The notes: generated by a model not told the origin, from the sequence alone. 64,000 bases of DNA from an uncultured Lachnospiraceae bacterium (GCA_900542015.1 UQLY01000014.1:1-64000); one strand, 5' to 3'. Counted from the stretch's first letter, positions 34,565-44,510 are shown. Program-made: numbers and translations.

Positions 34565-34606
34565 TCATGCTGGCACTATGAGTTACTTTATAACTTAAAA
34601 ATGGTC

Positions 34607-34661
34607 TTGACGCACTATCGCTCTGACGATATAATAAAGATATCGTCAGAGCGATAGTGCG
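34607..34661 (+). promoter_or_regulatory. Promoter inside a perfect 22-bp palindrome
   Basis: TTGACG (34607-34612), 17 bp, TATAAT (34630-34635). The arms 34611-34632 and 34640-34661 are perfect 22-bp complements that span the -35/-10 region and extend past the start site, a strong autorepression operator for the TA operon that follows. Confidence 0.75.
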
Positions 34662-34685
34662 TTGCCGGGACTTAGTGGAGGATAT

Positions 34686-35375
34686 ATGCAGGATTACAAT
34701 CTGTTTCATGGCTCGTCAAAAATAATAACGAAGCCCCAATTTGGATACGGAAAAACATATAATGATTACGGTCGGGCGTTCTATTGCACGGAAGAACCGG
34801 AAATGGCTAAGGAATGGGCGTGTACGGAGATGGAGGATGGATTTGCTAACTGTTACAGGCTGCACGGCGAATGCCTGCGGGAACTGGATTTATGCGGAGG
34901 AGACTACCATATTTTGAACTGGTTGGCGATATTGCTGGAGAATAGGACCTTTCGCATGGATTCAGATCTGCAGGATAAGGCAAAGCAATATATATTGGAG
35001 CAATTTTTACCGGATTACAAAGACTATGATGTGATCAGAGGGTATCGTGCGGATGATTCTTACTTTTCTTTTGCAGGCGCTTTTTTAAATAATGCTTTGA
35101 CGCTGACGCAGCTTAATCGGGCGATGAATCTGGGAAACTTAGGCGAACAGGTAGCGATCAGAAGCCGGCTGGCTTTTGAACAGTTGGAATTTATCGGGGC
35201 GCAGCCGGCGGTAAAGGAAATATATTATCCGAAAAAAGTCAATCGCGACAGAGAAGCGAGACAGCGCTATCGGCAGGAAAAAGCGGTCATAGATCAGGGA
35301 ACGTATGTGATTGATCTGATCAGGGAGCGATGGAGGAATGACGATGTACGCTTACAACGAATTGTACATGAATGA
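34686..35375 (+). CDS. DUF3990 family toxin (ADP-ribosyltransferase-like)
   Basis: 229 residues from the ATG at 34686 (GGAGG upstream). LFHGSSKIITKPQFGYGKTY with DYGRAFYCTEEPEMAKEWAC is the DUF3990 start, whose G-F-Y-x-T pattern recalls ADP-ribosyltransferase folds. DVIRGYRADDSYFSFAGAFL and EQLEFIGAQPAVKEIYYP complete the domain. The gene overlaps a helix-turn-helix protein gene by 32 bp, the layout of a toxin-antitoxin operon with toxin first. The target is unknown. Confidence 0.75.
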   Translation: MQDYNLFHGSSKIITKPQFGYGKTYNDYGRAFYCTEEPEMAKEWACTEMEDGFANCYRLHGECLRELDLCGGDYHILNWLAILLENRTFRMDSDLQDKAKQYILEQFLPDYKDYDVIRGYRADDSYFSFAGAFLNNALTLTQLNRAMNLGNLGEQVAIRSRLAFEQLEFIGAQPAVKEIYYPKKVNRDREARQRYRQEKAVIDQGTYVIDLIRERWRNDDVRLQRIVHE

Positions 35376-35979
35376 TGCAAGATGTAATTTGGGAGAAATG
35401 CTGGATTATGCGGTATGCGACTGCGGCTACGCGGCAAAAGACTTTTTTACCTGGTTTGCATGTTCATCGATAGGCAGGCAGTTTGAGGCTGGGAACCCAA
35501 AATATGTTACGGGCATGTCCGGTGTGGAGCTTGCCAGGGATGTAATTTATGCGGTGTTTGGCGACGACTGCGGAAAGGAACCGTCACGTAGCATCAACAG
35601 GAGTAAAGAGTATTGGACGGGATGGGCGCTTGCCTATTATCAGTGGCTGCGTGGACTGCGTTTTACGGAGCTGATACAGAATGGGCTGACAGCAGATAAA
35701 GTTTTATCCATGTATATTCTGCATGAGGCGGATGAAGGCAAAGTGGCGAAAACTTTTGACGCAGTTATCTATTCGGAGAAAGGAGAAAATGCTTCCCGAT
35801 TAAAGAGACTTCGTGCTTATGCGGGATATACGCAGAAAGAATTGAGCGAGGTGTCGGGCGTTTCCTTGCGGATGATACAGCTTTACGAACAGGGACAGAA
35901 TGACCTCGCCAAAGCGCAGGCGAATGTGGTACTGAATCTGTCCAAAGCGCTACATTGTGACATGAAGGAATTATTTTGA
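35344..35979 (+). CDS. Xre-type antitoxin with an N-terminal toxin-binding region
   Basis: 211 residues from the ATG at 35344 (GGAGG 7 bases upstream). Residues 1-150 (GEMLDYAVCDCGYAAKDFFT, WTGWALAYYQWLRGLRFTEL) are found in partners of DUF3990 toxins. The helix-turn-helix (about 153-210) reads RLKRLRAYAGYTQKELSEVS, then LRMIQLYEQGQND. It should bind the toxin and the palindromic promoter at 34611-34661. Confidence 0.75.
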   Translation: MYAYNELYMNDARCNLGEMLDYAVCDCGYAAKDFFTWFACSSIGRQFEAGNPKYVTGMSGVELARDVIYAVFGDDCGKEPSRSINRSKEYWTGWALAYYQWLRGLRFTELIQNGLTADKVLSMYILHEADEGKVAKTFDAVIYSEKGENASRLKRLRAYAGYTQKELSEVSGVSLRMIQLYEQGQNDLAKAQANVVLNLSKALHCDMKELF

Positions 35980-36073
35980 CGTTATTGTATTGCCGGAGGA
36001 TAATTGGAGAGTTTACCATCTGACCGAAAGAAATTTTATTGGCGGCGGGAGGAAAAATATTTGCAATATCTAT

Positions 36074-36100
36074 TAACAATTCCCCGTTTTGATCCGATAA
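36074..36100 (+). promoter_or_regulatory. Sigma-28 promoter of the flaG-fliD operon
   Basis: TAAC (36074-36077), 15 bp, TCCGATAA (36093-36100), each one base from consensus, 77 bp before the flaG ATG. Confidence 0.65.
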
Positions 36101-36176
36101 AATAACTAAGAAGCGCAATATAATCAGTTTTATTTGCGTAAGTTACTTTAAGTAAATTCACATGGAGGTGGAAAAT

Positions 36177-36605
36177 ATGGTAATTGAACCATTAGGAAGC
36201 ATGATGTCAGTTCAGACACAGGCGGTACAGAAGGTAGAGCCTGTACAGCCGGCAGCAGGAAGCACGGATGCGAACCTGCAGGCAGAGAAAGCGTCGGCAC
36301 CGGATGCGGCAACAGCGGTTGTTAATCAGGTGCAGAACAAAGAAGAAGGCGCATCCAATGATACCCAGTATCAGAATCAACAGCCCAGCAACGAGCAGAT
36401 CAAGCAGGCGGTTGAAAAGCTCAATAAGAGTATGCCCAATTCGGAAGCTGTGTTTGGTATCCACGAGGCGACAAACAGAGTCACCATTAAGATCGTGGAT
36501 AAGGATACAAAGAAGGTAATCAGGGAGCTGCCCCCGGAAAAGACACTTGATATGATCGCAAAGGTCTGGGAAATGGCAGGCATTTTGGTAGATGAGAGAC
36601 GTTAG
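36177..36605 (+). CDS. flaG: FlaG family flagellar protein
   Basis: 142 residues from the ATG at 36177, whose ribosome site GGAGGTGG overlaps an upstream in-frame ATG. The Gln/Ala-rich N-terminal half is disordered. The conserved C-terminal domain reads QAVEKLNKSMPNSEAVFGIH, TKKVIRELPPEKTLDMIAKV. FlaG influences filament length. It is located before fliD, as is usual. Confidence 0.88.
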   Translation: MVIEPLGSMMSVQTQAVQKVEPVQPAAGSTDANLQAEKASAPDAATAVVNQVQNKEEGASNDTQYQNQQPSNEQIKQAVEKLNKSMPNSEAVFGIHEATNRVTIKIVDKDTKKVIRELPPEKTLDMIAKVWEMAGILVDERR

Positions 36606-36616
36606 GAGGGAATATC

Positions 36617-38131
36617 ATGGCAATCAGAATTACAGGATTGAATTCCGGTCTTGATACAGAAAGCATTATTACGGAGCTGGTCAGCGCTAAAAAAGTTTCC
36701 GTTGATAATTTAAAGAAAGAGCAGACCAAGCTAAGCTGGAAAGTGGACGCATGGAAGGAATTAAATACGAAGATATTCAGCCTTTACAGGAATACGGTGG
36801 ATAAGCTTCGTTTCGATAACGCCTATGTTAAGAAAAAAACCACGGTATCCGACAGCGGACTTCTGACCGTTGTTTCCGGAGAAAATTCCGTAAACGGGGT
36901 CCAGACCGCAAGCGTTGAGAGCCTTGCCAAAGCGGGATATTTAACCGGCGGAAAGCTGCAGACTTCAAGCGGCGGAAAGGTAACGGGAGATACCAAGGTA
37001 ACGGATCTGGGGATTGCGGCAGGCACTTCCTTTACGATTACTTCCAAAGGCAAGGACACGCAGATTACCATCGACGAAAATACGACGATGTCCGGTCTGG
37101 TCAGCCAGTTGAGCGCAGCGGGCGTAAATGCCAACTTTGATGAAAACCAGCAGAGACTGTTTATCAGCGCCAAGGAGACAGGTAAGGACAACGACTTTTC
37201 TTTCAGCGGGGACGACAGCGTGCTGAAGACCCTGGGACTGGTGGAAGACCCTGCCAATGCAAACGGCGCGGTTAAAATCGACGGCTCCAATGCGGTATTA
37301 TATCTGAATGGAGCAAGGTTTGAATCCGATACCAACACATTCCAGATTAACGGAACGACGTATACGGTAAACAATGTTTCGGATAAGAATGCGGACGGAA
37401 CCTTAAAAGAGACCAGCATTACCACTACCGACGATTATGACGGTATTTATGATACGATTCGCAGCTTCTTTACGGAATACAATAATCTGATCAATGAAAT
37501 GGATAAATTGTACAACGCGGATTCCGCTTCGGACTATGAACCTCTGACTTCAGAAGAAAAAGAAGCGTTATCGGACACGGAAGTTGAGGAATGGGAAAAC
37601 AAGATCAAGGGATCGCTTCTCAGAAAGGATTCTTCCCTTAGCGCTGTTATTTCCGCGATGACTACGACGATGATGGGAAGCGTAACGGTCAACGGAAAGG
37701 AAATGTATTTATCCAGCTTCGGCATCAGCACACTGGGGTATTTCAATTCCGAAGAAAATGAAAGACATGCGTACCATATCGACGGAGATCCCAACGACGC
37801 AGCGGTTTCGGGCAATACGGACGTCTTGAAGTCCATGATTGCCAGCGATCCGGAAACGGTTACGAGCTTCTTTACACAATTGTCCAACAATTTATATACG
37901 GCGATGACTTCCACAATGGAAAGAGTGCAGGATTTCAAGAGCATGTATAAAGTATATAACGACCAGCAGATGGATAAAGAACTGAGCGATTATGAAACCA
38001 AGATCGCGGAAGCGGAAGAAGCGCTGGCTGATTATGAAGATAAATGGTATGATAAATTTGCGGCAATGGAGACGGCGCTTGCACAGCTTTCTTCCAAACA
38101 GAATGCGATCAGCTCGCTGTTCAGCTCTTAA
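36617..38131 (+). CDS. fliD: Flagellar filament cap protein FliD
   Basis: 504 residues. N-terminal RITGLNSGLDTESIITELVS, central FliD2 domain, and C-terminal coiled coil (SDYETKIAEAEEALADYEDK). It caps the filament and guides flagellin polymerisation. The start follows GGAGG 10 bases upstream and the gene is 12 bp behind flaG. Confidence 0.93.
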   Translation: MAIRITGLNSGLDTESIITELVSAKKVSVDNLKKEQTKLSWKVDAWKELNTKIFSLYRNTVDKLRFDNAYVKKKTTVSDSGLLTVVSGENSVNGVQTASVESLAKAGYLTGGKLQTSSGGKVTGDTKVTDLGIAAGTSFTITSKGKDTQITIDENTTMSGLVSQLSAAGVNANFDENQQRLFISAKETGKDNDFSFSGDDSVLKTLGLVEDPANANGAVKIDGSNAVLYLNGARFESDTNTFQINGTTYTVNNVSDKNADGTLKETSITTTDDYDGIYDTIRSFFTEYNNLINEMDKLYNADSASDYEPLTSEEKEALSDTEVEEWENKIKGSLLRKDSSLSAVISAMTTTMMGSVTVNGKEMYLSSFGISTLGYFNSEENERHAYHIDGDPNDAAVSGNTDVLKSMIASDPETVTSFFTQLSNNLYTAMTSTMERVQDFKSMYKVYNDQQMDKELSDYETKIAEAEEALADYEDKWYDKFAAMETALAQLSSKQNAISSLFSS

Positions 38132-38179
38132 GATTGCGCCGGTAAAAGTAACAGATCAATACGATAAGGAGTTTATAAA

Positions 38180-38569
38180 ATGGCGGTAGTTGGAAATCCC
38201 TATGCAAAATATCAGGACAGCAAGATTTTGACAGCTTCTCCCGCGGAATTGACCCTAATGCTTTACGACGGCATTATCAAATTTGTCAATATTGCGATCG
38301 CGGCGATTGATGAAAAGAATTATGAAAAGGCGAATAACAATATTATCAAAGCGGAGAGGATTATCGACCATTTGTCGGCGACTCTCAACGAGAAATATCC
38401 CGTTTCCAAGGAATTTAAAAATATCTACGATTGTATTATGCAGGCGTTGATTCAGGGAAATATCAAAAAAGACAAGGCAGAGCTGGAAAGAGCTCTGGAG
38501 TATAGCAGAATGATACGGGATACCTGGAAAGAAGTTATGAAACGGGCTGAGAAAGGATCGGAAGCGTGA
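38180..38569 (+). CDS. fliS: Flagellin export chaperone FliS
   Basis: 129 residues, helical. AKYQDSKILTASPAELTLML, YDGIIKFVNIAIAAID and IIDHLSATLNEKYPVSKEFK are canonical. It binds the flagellin C-terminus and prevents early polymerisation. The stop overlaps the next gene by 4 bases. Confidence 0.93.
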   Translation: MAVVGNPYAKYQDSKILTASPAELTLMLYDGIIKFVNIAIAAIDEKNYEKANNNIIKAERIIDHLSATLNEKYPVSKEFKNIYDCIMQALIQGNIKKDKAELERALEYSRMIRDTWKEVMKRAEKGSEA

Positions 38570-39039
38570 CAAACGAATTGCAGTTGTTAAAGGAAGTGCT
38601 GGAAAAAAAAGAAAAGCTCCTGCAGCAGATACTGGATAAGAGCGCGATGCAGTTAGAGCTTGCCGGCGCGGAAAGTCTTGACGCGGAAGCGTTTGACAGT
38701 CTTGTGGATGATAAGACGGAACTGTTGACGGAAATGGAGAGGCTGGACGAAGGCTTTGACAGCATTTATCAGCATATCAGGGAAGAACTGCCCCGGCAGA
38801 AGGATCAGCATAAAACGCAGATCGCGGCGCTGCAGACGCTGATCAAAAGCACGGTGGATCTGGGAGCGCAGATTCATGCGACAGAGGCGAGAACGAAGGA
38901 CAAATTGTCCGTTGCCCTGATCAAAAGCAAAAGAGAACTTTCACAAAGAAAAACGTCTATGAAAAAAGTTTCGGATTATTATAAAATCAGCAATAACCTG
39001 AAATATGTGGATTCGTTTTTTTTGGACCAGAAAAAATAA
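38566..39039 (+). CDS. FliT/FlgN-like helical flagellar chaperone
   Basis: 157 residues from a GTG in a GTGA overlap with fliS. Helical throughout (QLLKEVLEKKEKLLQQILDK, DDKTELLTEMERLDEGFDSI). FliT, which chaperones FliD, is usually encoded at this position, but sequence alone would equally fit a FlgN-like protein. No catalytic motifs. Confidence 0.6.
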   Translation: MTNELQLLKEVLEKKEKLLQQILDKSAMQLELAGAESLDAEAFDSLVDDKTELLTEMERLDEGFDSIYQHIREELPRQKDQHKTQIAALQTLIKSTVDLGAQIHATEARTKDKLSVALIKSKRELSQRKTSMKKVSDYYKISNNLKYVDSFFLDQKK

Positions 39040-39126
39040 TGCGGGTAATGGTTGTGCCTCTCCTCCTTGCGAGAAGGGGCATAAACTTTTCTAAAATGAT
39101 TTTTACGGATAACGGAGAATAAGGAT

Positions 39127-41427
39127 ATGCAATTTCCAGGCAGTTATTTTGAGGACGAGGTCAGGGACGGCTTTTATGTTCCGGGTATGATGAAGAGAGC
39201 ATGGGCGGCTCAGTTGGAAATACTTGAGGATATTGATAAGGTTTGTAAAAAATATCATCTGCAATATTTTGCGGAGTGGGGCACTTTGCTGGGTGCGATC
39301 CGGCACGGCGGCTTTGTGCCGTGGGATGATGATATGGATATCTGCATGAAACGGCAGGACTATGATATTTTTTTAAAGGTTGCTCCCAGGGAAATGTCCG
39401 AGTGGTATCAGTTTCTCAATTTTGAGCACTCGGACGATGAGGATTATCGATGCGATGATTTTCTGACCAGGCTCCATAACGGCAGCCGCATTCGTATGGA
39501 CAAACCGTTCCTGGATAAGTTTCACGGCTTCCCTTATGTGGCGGGAATGGATATTTTTCCATTGGATTATATGGCGCCTACGGCGAAAGAAGATGAAATG
39601 CTCTGCGAGCAGGTAAGGGTGCTTTCCACTCTGGCGCAGTCTTATGAGGCGTATTCCGAGGAAGAACAGGAAGAATATTTAAAAGAAACGGAAAAAATAT
39701 TCGACTGTGAATTTGACCGCAGCAAATCTTTAAGAGTACAGTTTTATATGCTTGCGGATCAAATCTGTGCGACCTATAAGGAAAGCGAGTCCCAATATCT
39801 GACCAGTATGGTGCTGCGTACCAAAAAGGATTATAAGGTGCCCAAGGAATATTATGACGATGTGATCCTGGTTCCTTTTGAAAATACGCAGATCCCGGTT
39901 CCTGTGGGTTATGACGGGATACTGAAAATTAAGTATGGGGATTATATGAAGCCGGTAAGGGACGGAGGTTCCCATGAATATCCTTTCTGGAAAAGACAGG
40001 AAAAAGTATATGAGGAAAAGCATAAGCCTTTATTTTGCAGTTATCAGTATCCCAAAGAGGAGCCCGGCAGAGGAGAAAAAGATATGGATGGCACTACGCT
40101 CAAAACGTTGGCGGCAAATATGATAGAACTGTTCGGACAGGCGCATGAAAGCGTTATCGAGGCGCTTACAAAAAAGGATGCCGCGGGTGCGGCGGGACTT
40201 TTGGAGGACTGCCAGGACGGAGCGATCGCTTTGGGCACCAAAATAGAGGAAATGAAAAAAGACGGCTCCGCAGCGGTCGGCAGGCTGGAGCAGTATTGCG
40301 AAGTGCTCTATACCGTCCATGAAGCGATTGCGGATCATTCGGATTTGGATATAGGCGCCGTTGCGGATGCACTGAATCAGAGCCTTCAGGACGTTAAAGA
40401 AAGCGTACAAAAGCATGTTTTGCAGCGAAAAGAGGCGCTCTTTTTGCCTTATAAGGCTTCAATGTGGGATTCTTTGGAAAGCGTATGGAAGGCGGCTGAC
40501 GCCGATCCTGACTGTGACGCTTATGTGATCCCGATTCCCTATTACGATAAAGGAACGGATGGAAAACTGGGCGAGTTTCATTATGAAGGCGACCAATATC
40601 CCGATTATGTTCCGATTGTGGATTATCAGACCTTTGATTTCGGGTTTCATCATGCGGATATGATTTTTATCCATAATCCTTATGACGAATATAATTTTGT
40701 GACCAGCGTACATCCGTTTTTTTATTCCGGAAACTTAAAGAAGTTTACGGACAGGCTGGTATATATCCCCTATTTTGTTCTGGATGAGATCAGACCTACC
40801 GACGGGCGCGCGATTGAAAATATGAAACATTTTTGTACGACGCCGGGGGTGGTCAATGCGGACGTGGTAATCGTCCAGTCAGAGGCTATGAAGCAGGCGT
40901 ATGTGAGCGCTCTGACCGCCTGGGCGGGCGAGGGGACCCGGGACGTCTGGGAGAAAAAGATCCTGGGGCTGGGGTCGCCGAAGTATGACAAAGTGCTGGA
41001 GGGCGGAAGGAATATTCAGGTGCCCGGGGACTGGAAAAAAGTGCTTGAAAAAGCTGACGGAAGCAGAAAGAAAGTGATTTTTTATAATACGGGACTGGGA
41101 GCCGTGCTGGAACATGAGGAAGCGGCGCTTGATAAGATTGAACGGGTATTCGCCATGATGAAAGAGAAGCGGGATGAGCTGGCTCTTTTGTGGAGACCCC
41201 ATCCTCTGATCCGGGCGACAATACAGAGTATGCGCCCGCAGCTACAGCAGCGTTACGAACGGATTGTAAATGATTATCAAAGCGAAGCATGGGGGATCTA
41301 TGACGATACCGCAGATCTGGAACGCGCCGTTTTATTGAGCGACGCCTATTACGGAGATCCCAGCAGCGTGATCCAATTGTGCAAAAAAGCGGGGATTCCG
41401 GTTATGGTGCAGAATATGGACGCTTAA
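39127..41427 (+). CDS. LicD-glycerophosphotransferase fusion
   Basis: 766 residues. The LicD domain (about 1-290) carries the nucleotidyltransferase-fold motif AEWGTLLGAIRHGGFVPWDD with DMDI, used to transfer phosphocholine or phosphorylated polyols to glycans. A helical linker follows. The C-terminal part (about 430-766) is of CDP-glycerol glycerophosphotransferase type (VIVQSEAMKQAYVSALTAWA, ILGLGSPKYDKVL, LLWRPHPLIRATIQSMRPQL). It probably adds a phosphodiester-linked substituent to flagellar or cell-surface glycans. The two IspD/TarI-like enzymes at 54-55 kb could supply the CDP-linked donor. First gene of the modification island. Confidence 0.8.
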   Translation: MQFPGSYFEDEVRDGFYVPGMMKRAWAAQLEILEDIDKVCKKYHLQYFAEWGTLLGAIRHGGFVPWDDDMDICMKRQDYDIFLKVAPREMSEWYQFLNFEHSDDEDYRCDDFLTRLHNGSRIRMDKPFLDKFHGFPYVAGMDIFPLDYMAPTAKEDEMLCEQVRVLSTLAQSYEAYSEEEQEEYLKETEKIFDCEFDRSKSLRVQFYMLADQICATYKESESQYLTSMVLRTKKDYKVPKEYYDDVILVPFENTQIPVPVGYDGILKIKYGDYMKPVRDGGSHEYPFWKRQEKVYEEKHKPLFCSYQYPKEEPGRGEKDMDGTTLKTLAANMIELFGQAHESVIEALTKKDAAGAAGLLEDCQDGAIALGTKIEEMKKDGSAAVGRLEQYCEVLYTVHEAIADHSDLDIGAVADALNQSLQDVKESVQKHVLQRKEALFLPYKASMWDSLESVWKAADADPDCDAYVIPIPYYDKGTDGKLGEFHYEGDQYPDYVPIVDYQTFDFGFHHADMIFIHNPYDEYNFVTSVHPFFYSGNLKKFTDRLVYIPYFVLDEIRPTDGRAIENMKHFCTTPGVVNADVVIVQSEAMKQAYVSALTAWAGEGTRDVWEKKILGLGSPKYDKVLEGGRNIQVPGDWKKVLEKADGSRKKVIFYNTGLGAVLEHEEAALDKIERVFAMMKEKRDELALLWRPHPLIRATIQSMRPQLQQRYERIVNDYQSEAWGIYDDTADLERAVLLSDAYYGDPSSVIQLCKKAGIPVMVQNMDA

Positions 41428-41500
41428 CAAACAACACTCATTGTTTGTTTTACATGTATACAATTGGTGTGGGAAAATAAAGACGGGAGCATTTGCAGTT

Positions 41501-42556
41501 ATGGAAAAAATATGGAAAGAAATGGAAGCGGTATACGATTTGCTGGAGGATGATCTGTCGAAACAGATTTACGAAAGAAAAGTCCGTTCAATGCTGTTGA
41601 ACAAGGACGACGCTACGATTGACCTGATGTATGAAACCTATCCGGAATCCAGATTGTTAGCGCTGGAGAAGTGTTTTGGGAAAAAGGTTCCGTGCGTTGT
41701 TGCCGGAGCGGGCTGTTACGGAGATAAAACATATCGGGCGCTGACCCATGCGGGTTATGAAGTCACATGCTTTATTGATAATGATGAAAAGAAGCAGGGG
41801 AAAACCAAAAACGGAAAGCCGGTTCTTTCTTTTGCGGAGCTTTGCAGAGGCAAATGCGACGCAGTTGTCATTCTTGACAATATGAGACTGGCAAAGAGCT
41901 TTTTCAACGAGCTGGTGGATCTGGGTTATCCCCAGAATAAACTGTTTTTAAATGTGGACGATACGATCCGCACGACCTTCGGCAATATTTATTTTGATCT
42001 TCCGCAGTTATATCATGCGGAAAATGAAGTGTTTTTGGATGCGGGCAGTTTTGACGGAGAAAGCACAAAAGAATTTATCAGATGGTGCGGCGGAAAATAC
42101 AAAAAAATCTATGCTTTTGAACCGTTGGAGGAGGGCTATCTTCTCTCTGAAAGCAATCTGCGCGAATACGAAAACATAGAACTGATCAAATGCGCCCTAA
42201 GCGACGAAAATGGAGAAACGACATTTGTCAGCTCCGTCGAAGGCTTGATGGGAGCGCGTATCGGGGATAAAGGAGAACGGACGATTTCCGTTCCGATCAG
42301 AACCATTGACAGCATTCTCGGGGGAGAGGAAGCAACCTTTATCAAGATGGATATTGAAGGCGCGGAGCTGGCGGCATTAAAGGGAGCCGTAGATACCCTT
42401 AGAAAGTATAGACCGAAGCTGGCGATCTCCTTATATCATAAAAATGAAGACCTGATTGACATTCCGTTGTGGCTGCATAAAAATGTGCCGGGTTACCGGT
42501 ATTACCTGCGCCACTATTCCAATAAACGCTGGGATTTTGTTTTGTACTGCATATAG
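41501..42556 (+). CDS. FkbM family methyltransferase with Rossmann-like N-terminal module
   Basis: 351 residues from the ATG at 41501. Residues about 63-165 form a nucleotide-binding-like module (PCVVAGAGCYGDKTYRALTH, CFIDNDEKKQGK, DAVVILDNMRLAKSFFNELV). The methyltransferase domain (about 176-330) has VFLDAGSFDGESTKEF for SAM binding, YAFEPLEEGYL and FIKMDIEGAELAALKGAVDT. FkbM enzymes methylate sugar hydroxyls. The same module recurs in five other enzymes in this window. Confidence 0.85.
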   Translation: MEKIWKEMEAVYDLLEDDLSKQIYERKVRSMLLNKDDATIDLMYETYPESRLLALEKCFGKKVPCVVAGAGCYGDKTYRALTHAGYEVTCFIDNDEKKQGKTKNGKPVLSFAELCRGKCDAVVILDNMRLAKSFFNELVDLGYPQNKLFLNVDDTIRTTFGNIYFDLPQLYHAENEVFLDAGSFDGESTKEFIRWCGGKYKKIYAFEPLEEGYLLSESNLREYENIELIKCALSDENGETTFVSSVEGLMGARIGDKGERTISVPIRTIDSILGGEEATFIKMDIEGAELAALKGAVDTLRKYRPKLAISLYHKNEDLIDIPLWLHKNVPGYRYYLRHYSNKRWDFVLYCI

Positions 42557-42575
42557 GATATAGGGTTTAAACAAT

Positions 42576-43334
42576 ATGAAGATACATTTTTCGATCGACG
42601 ATGTGATCGGCTGCCTGCTTTATTTGACCAGGCATGACTGCGGCTCCGTATTTGAATCCTATGTTTTTGACTTTGCGAGAAGCCTGTGGGAAGATTTCGG
42701 CATACATACGACCTGCAACTGCATGTACACCGACGGCGTACATGACCTGCGCGAAGTATCGGCGAAGTTTAAGAGTCAGTTTCGGGAAAACAGCGAATGG
42801 CTGAAATTCAGCTTTCATTGCTTCGGACCGGATTCGGATTATGAGAAAGCGGACAGAGAGACTTTTGCCCGGGATTATCAAAGGGTGATGGGAGAACTGA
42901 AGCGGATTGCAGGGGAAGAGGCGTGCGCGGGCGATATTGTGAGGCTGCACTTCTTTGCGGGAAGCGCAGAAACGGTCGGTTATCTGCGGGAGCAGGGAGT
43001 CAGGATTTTACTGACGGCGGATGACGGGCGGCGCAGCTATGATTTGGAGCGGGAAGAGGAAGAACGGCTCCGGCGGGACGGTATTATCAGTAAGAACGGG
43101 ATGACATATATCAGAACCGACTGTCGTGCCGAAAGACCGCAACAGGTATCGAATGCGGACGGCGCCCGGAAGGATGGCGAACATGCAGAAAGGGAAATGT
43201 TTGTACTGTTTACGCATGAAGGGGAATTGGGAAATCAGAAGATCAGGGACAGGATTTGCGATACAGTCAGAAAGCAGTCGGAAACGGAAAACCATGGCAG
43301 GGCGTCTTCCCTGTTTAAGACAGACAACTTGTAA
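42576..43334 (+). CDS. Polysaccharide deacetylase-like protein
   Basis: 252 residues. It begins MKIHFSIDDVIGCLLYL, recalling the D-D motif of NodB-type deacetylases, and has FSFHCFGPDSDYEKA (H motif) and FVLFTHEGEL near the end, where the second His may lie. This order fits a deacetylase fold, but the match is distant. Likely substrate: an N-acetyl group on a glycan of the island. The Shine-Dalgarno is weak. Confidence 0.5.
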   Translation: MKIHFSIDDVIGCLLYLTRHDCGSVFESYVFDFARSLWEDFGIHTTCNCMYTDGVHDLREVSAKFKSQFRENSEWLKFSFHCFGPDSDYEKADRETFARDYQRVMGELKRIAGEEACAGDIVRLHFFAGSAETVGYLREQGVRILLTADDGRRSYDLEREEEERLRRDGIISKNGMTYIRTDCRAERPQQVSNADGARKDGEHAEREMFVLFTHEGELGNQKIRDRICDTVRKQSETENHGRASSLFKTDNL

Positions 43335-43364
43335 TAGTTATAAAAGATAAAACGAGGTGCGATA

Positions 43365-44510
43365 GTGGAGAAAAAGTTATTTTTAGACGCGGGGGTCTGC
43401 GTCGGGGCGGATTTGTATTTTACGGCGACGAACTCGCATTGCTTATACAGACGGTCGACGGAAACGGGTACCGTCAGCGCTGTGTCGGCGATGGCGACCG
43501 GAAGCACGAGGACAAAAAAGTTTGCGGGTATGTTTTTGCATCAGAACAGAATCTGGATGATCCCCTGGAGTGAGGACTATTTCTGGATTTATGATATTGA
43601 AACGGATGAAATGAAGCATCTGGAGGTACCGGGTATTGTCAGGAAAAGCGACAAAGGAGCGGTATTTCGCCGCGCAGTGGCGGTTGGAAAGTATATCTGG
43701 GCTATGCCGAACTGGGCGGAATGTATCATGAGGATCGATATGGAACAGGAAAGCTTTGACCTCTATGCGGACTGGCCGGAGGGAGTAACCGTGCGTTCTG
43801 ATGAACCCAATTTTAAAAGCATATCCTATGATGAAGAGAAAGAGAGACTCTATTTGTTTCGTGACGGATGTAATGAAAACATTGTTTTGGATACAAATGA
43901 CGGCTCCATGAAAATATTCAAGTTGCCGGCTTGCGGCGAGTTTGGCTCCATCAAAAATAACAGAATCGTCGTTTCTCCTGTCAGAACAGGGAAACAGGTG
44001 CGGATCTTCCAAAGGGACGGCGAAAAAGCGGTTTTAGAGCGTGAGGTAGAATTACCCGATGACGTCTGGGTGGGGGAAGAATTGTATGCGTACTGGTATG
44101 TGGATTATGTGGAAGAAAAATGGTTTCTTCTGCCTAATGAGGCAAATGCACTTTTGGTTATCAACGAGAATTTAGACTTGGATATTGTGAAAATTCCGGC
44201 GGATTCTTATGGGGAAGAAGGAAATAAGAAAATTTTTGCGGGTTATGAGACGATCAAAATGGGGAATGAGATTTGGATACTGCCCTATGAAGGAAGTCAG
44301 ATTCTTGTTTTGGACGGGCAGAACCGGATTGTCAACCGTATCAAATTAACGGTATCTTCTGCAGGTGAAAAAGATGAAATGGAAGGCTTATTTGCGGAAG
44401 TATTGGGAACAGTACGGGGAAAATGGAAGAATGCCGATTATGAAAGCGGGACTACGGGCGGCAGTCGCAGCATTATTGGAACGGAAATCTACGAGGCTTT
44501 AAAATGTTAA
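43365..44510 (+). CDS. Beta-propeller-like hypothetical protein
   Basis: 381 residues from a GTG with GAGGTG upstream. Repeated short strands with a WMIPW/IWAMPN/WFLLPN/IWILPY pattern (RIWMIPWSEDYFWIYDIETD, KYIWAMPNWAECIMRIDMEQ, KWFLLPNEANALLVINENLD, EIWILPYEGSQILVLDGQN) recur about every 40-60 residues, indicating a propeller. No signal peptide. It may bind a glycan or scaffold the modification enzymes; its function is unknown. Confidence 0.6.
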   Translation: MEKKLFLDAGVCVGADLYFTATNSHCLYRRSTETGTVSAVSAMATGSTRTKKFAGMFLHQNRIWMIPWSEDYFWIYDIETDEMKHLEVPGIVRKSDKGAVFRRAVAVGKYIWAMPNWAECIMRIDMEQESFDLYADWPEGVTVRSDEPNFKSISYDEEKERLYLFRDGCNENIVLDTNDGSMKIFKLPACGEFGSIKNNRIVVSPVRTGKQVRIFQRDGEKAVLEREVELPDDVWVGEELYAYWYVDYVEEKWFLLPNEANALLVINENLDLDIVKIPADSYGEEGNKKIFAGYETIKMGNEIWILPYEGSQILVLDGQNRIVNRIKLTVSSAGEKDEMEGLFAEVLGTVRGKWKNADYESGTTGGSRSIIGTEIYEALKC

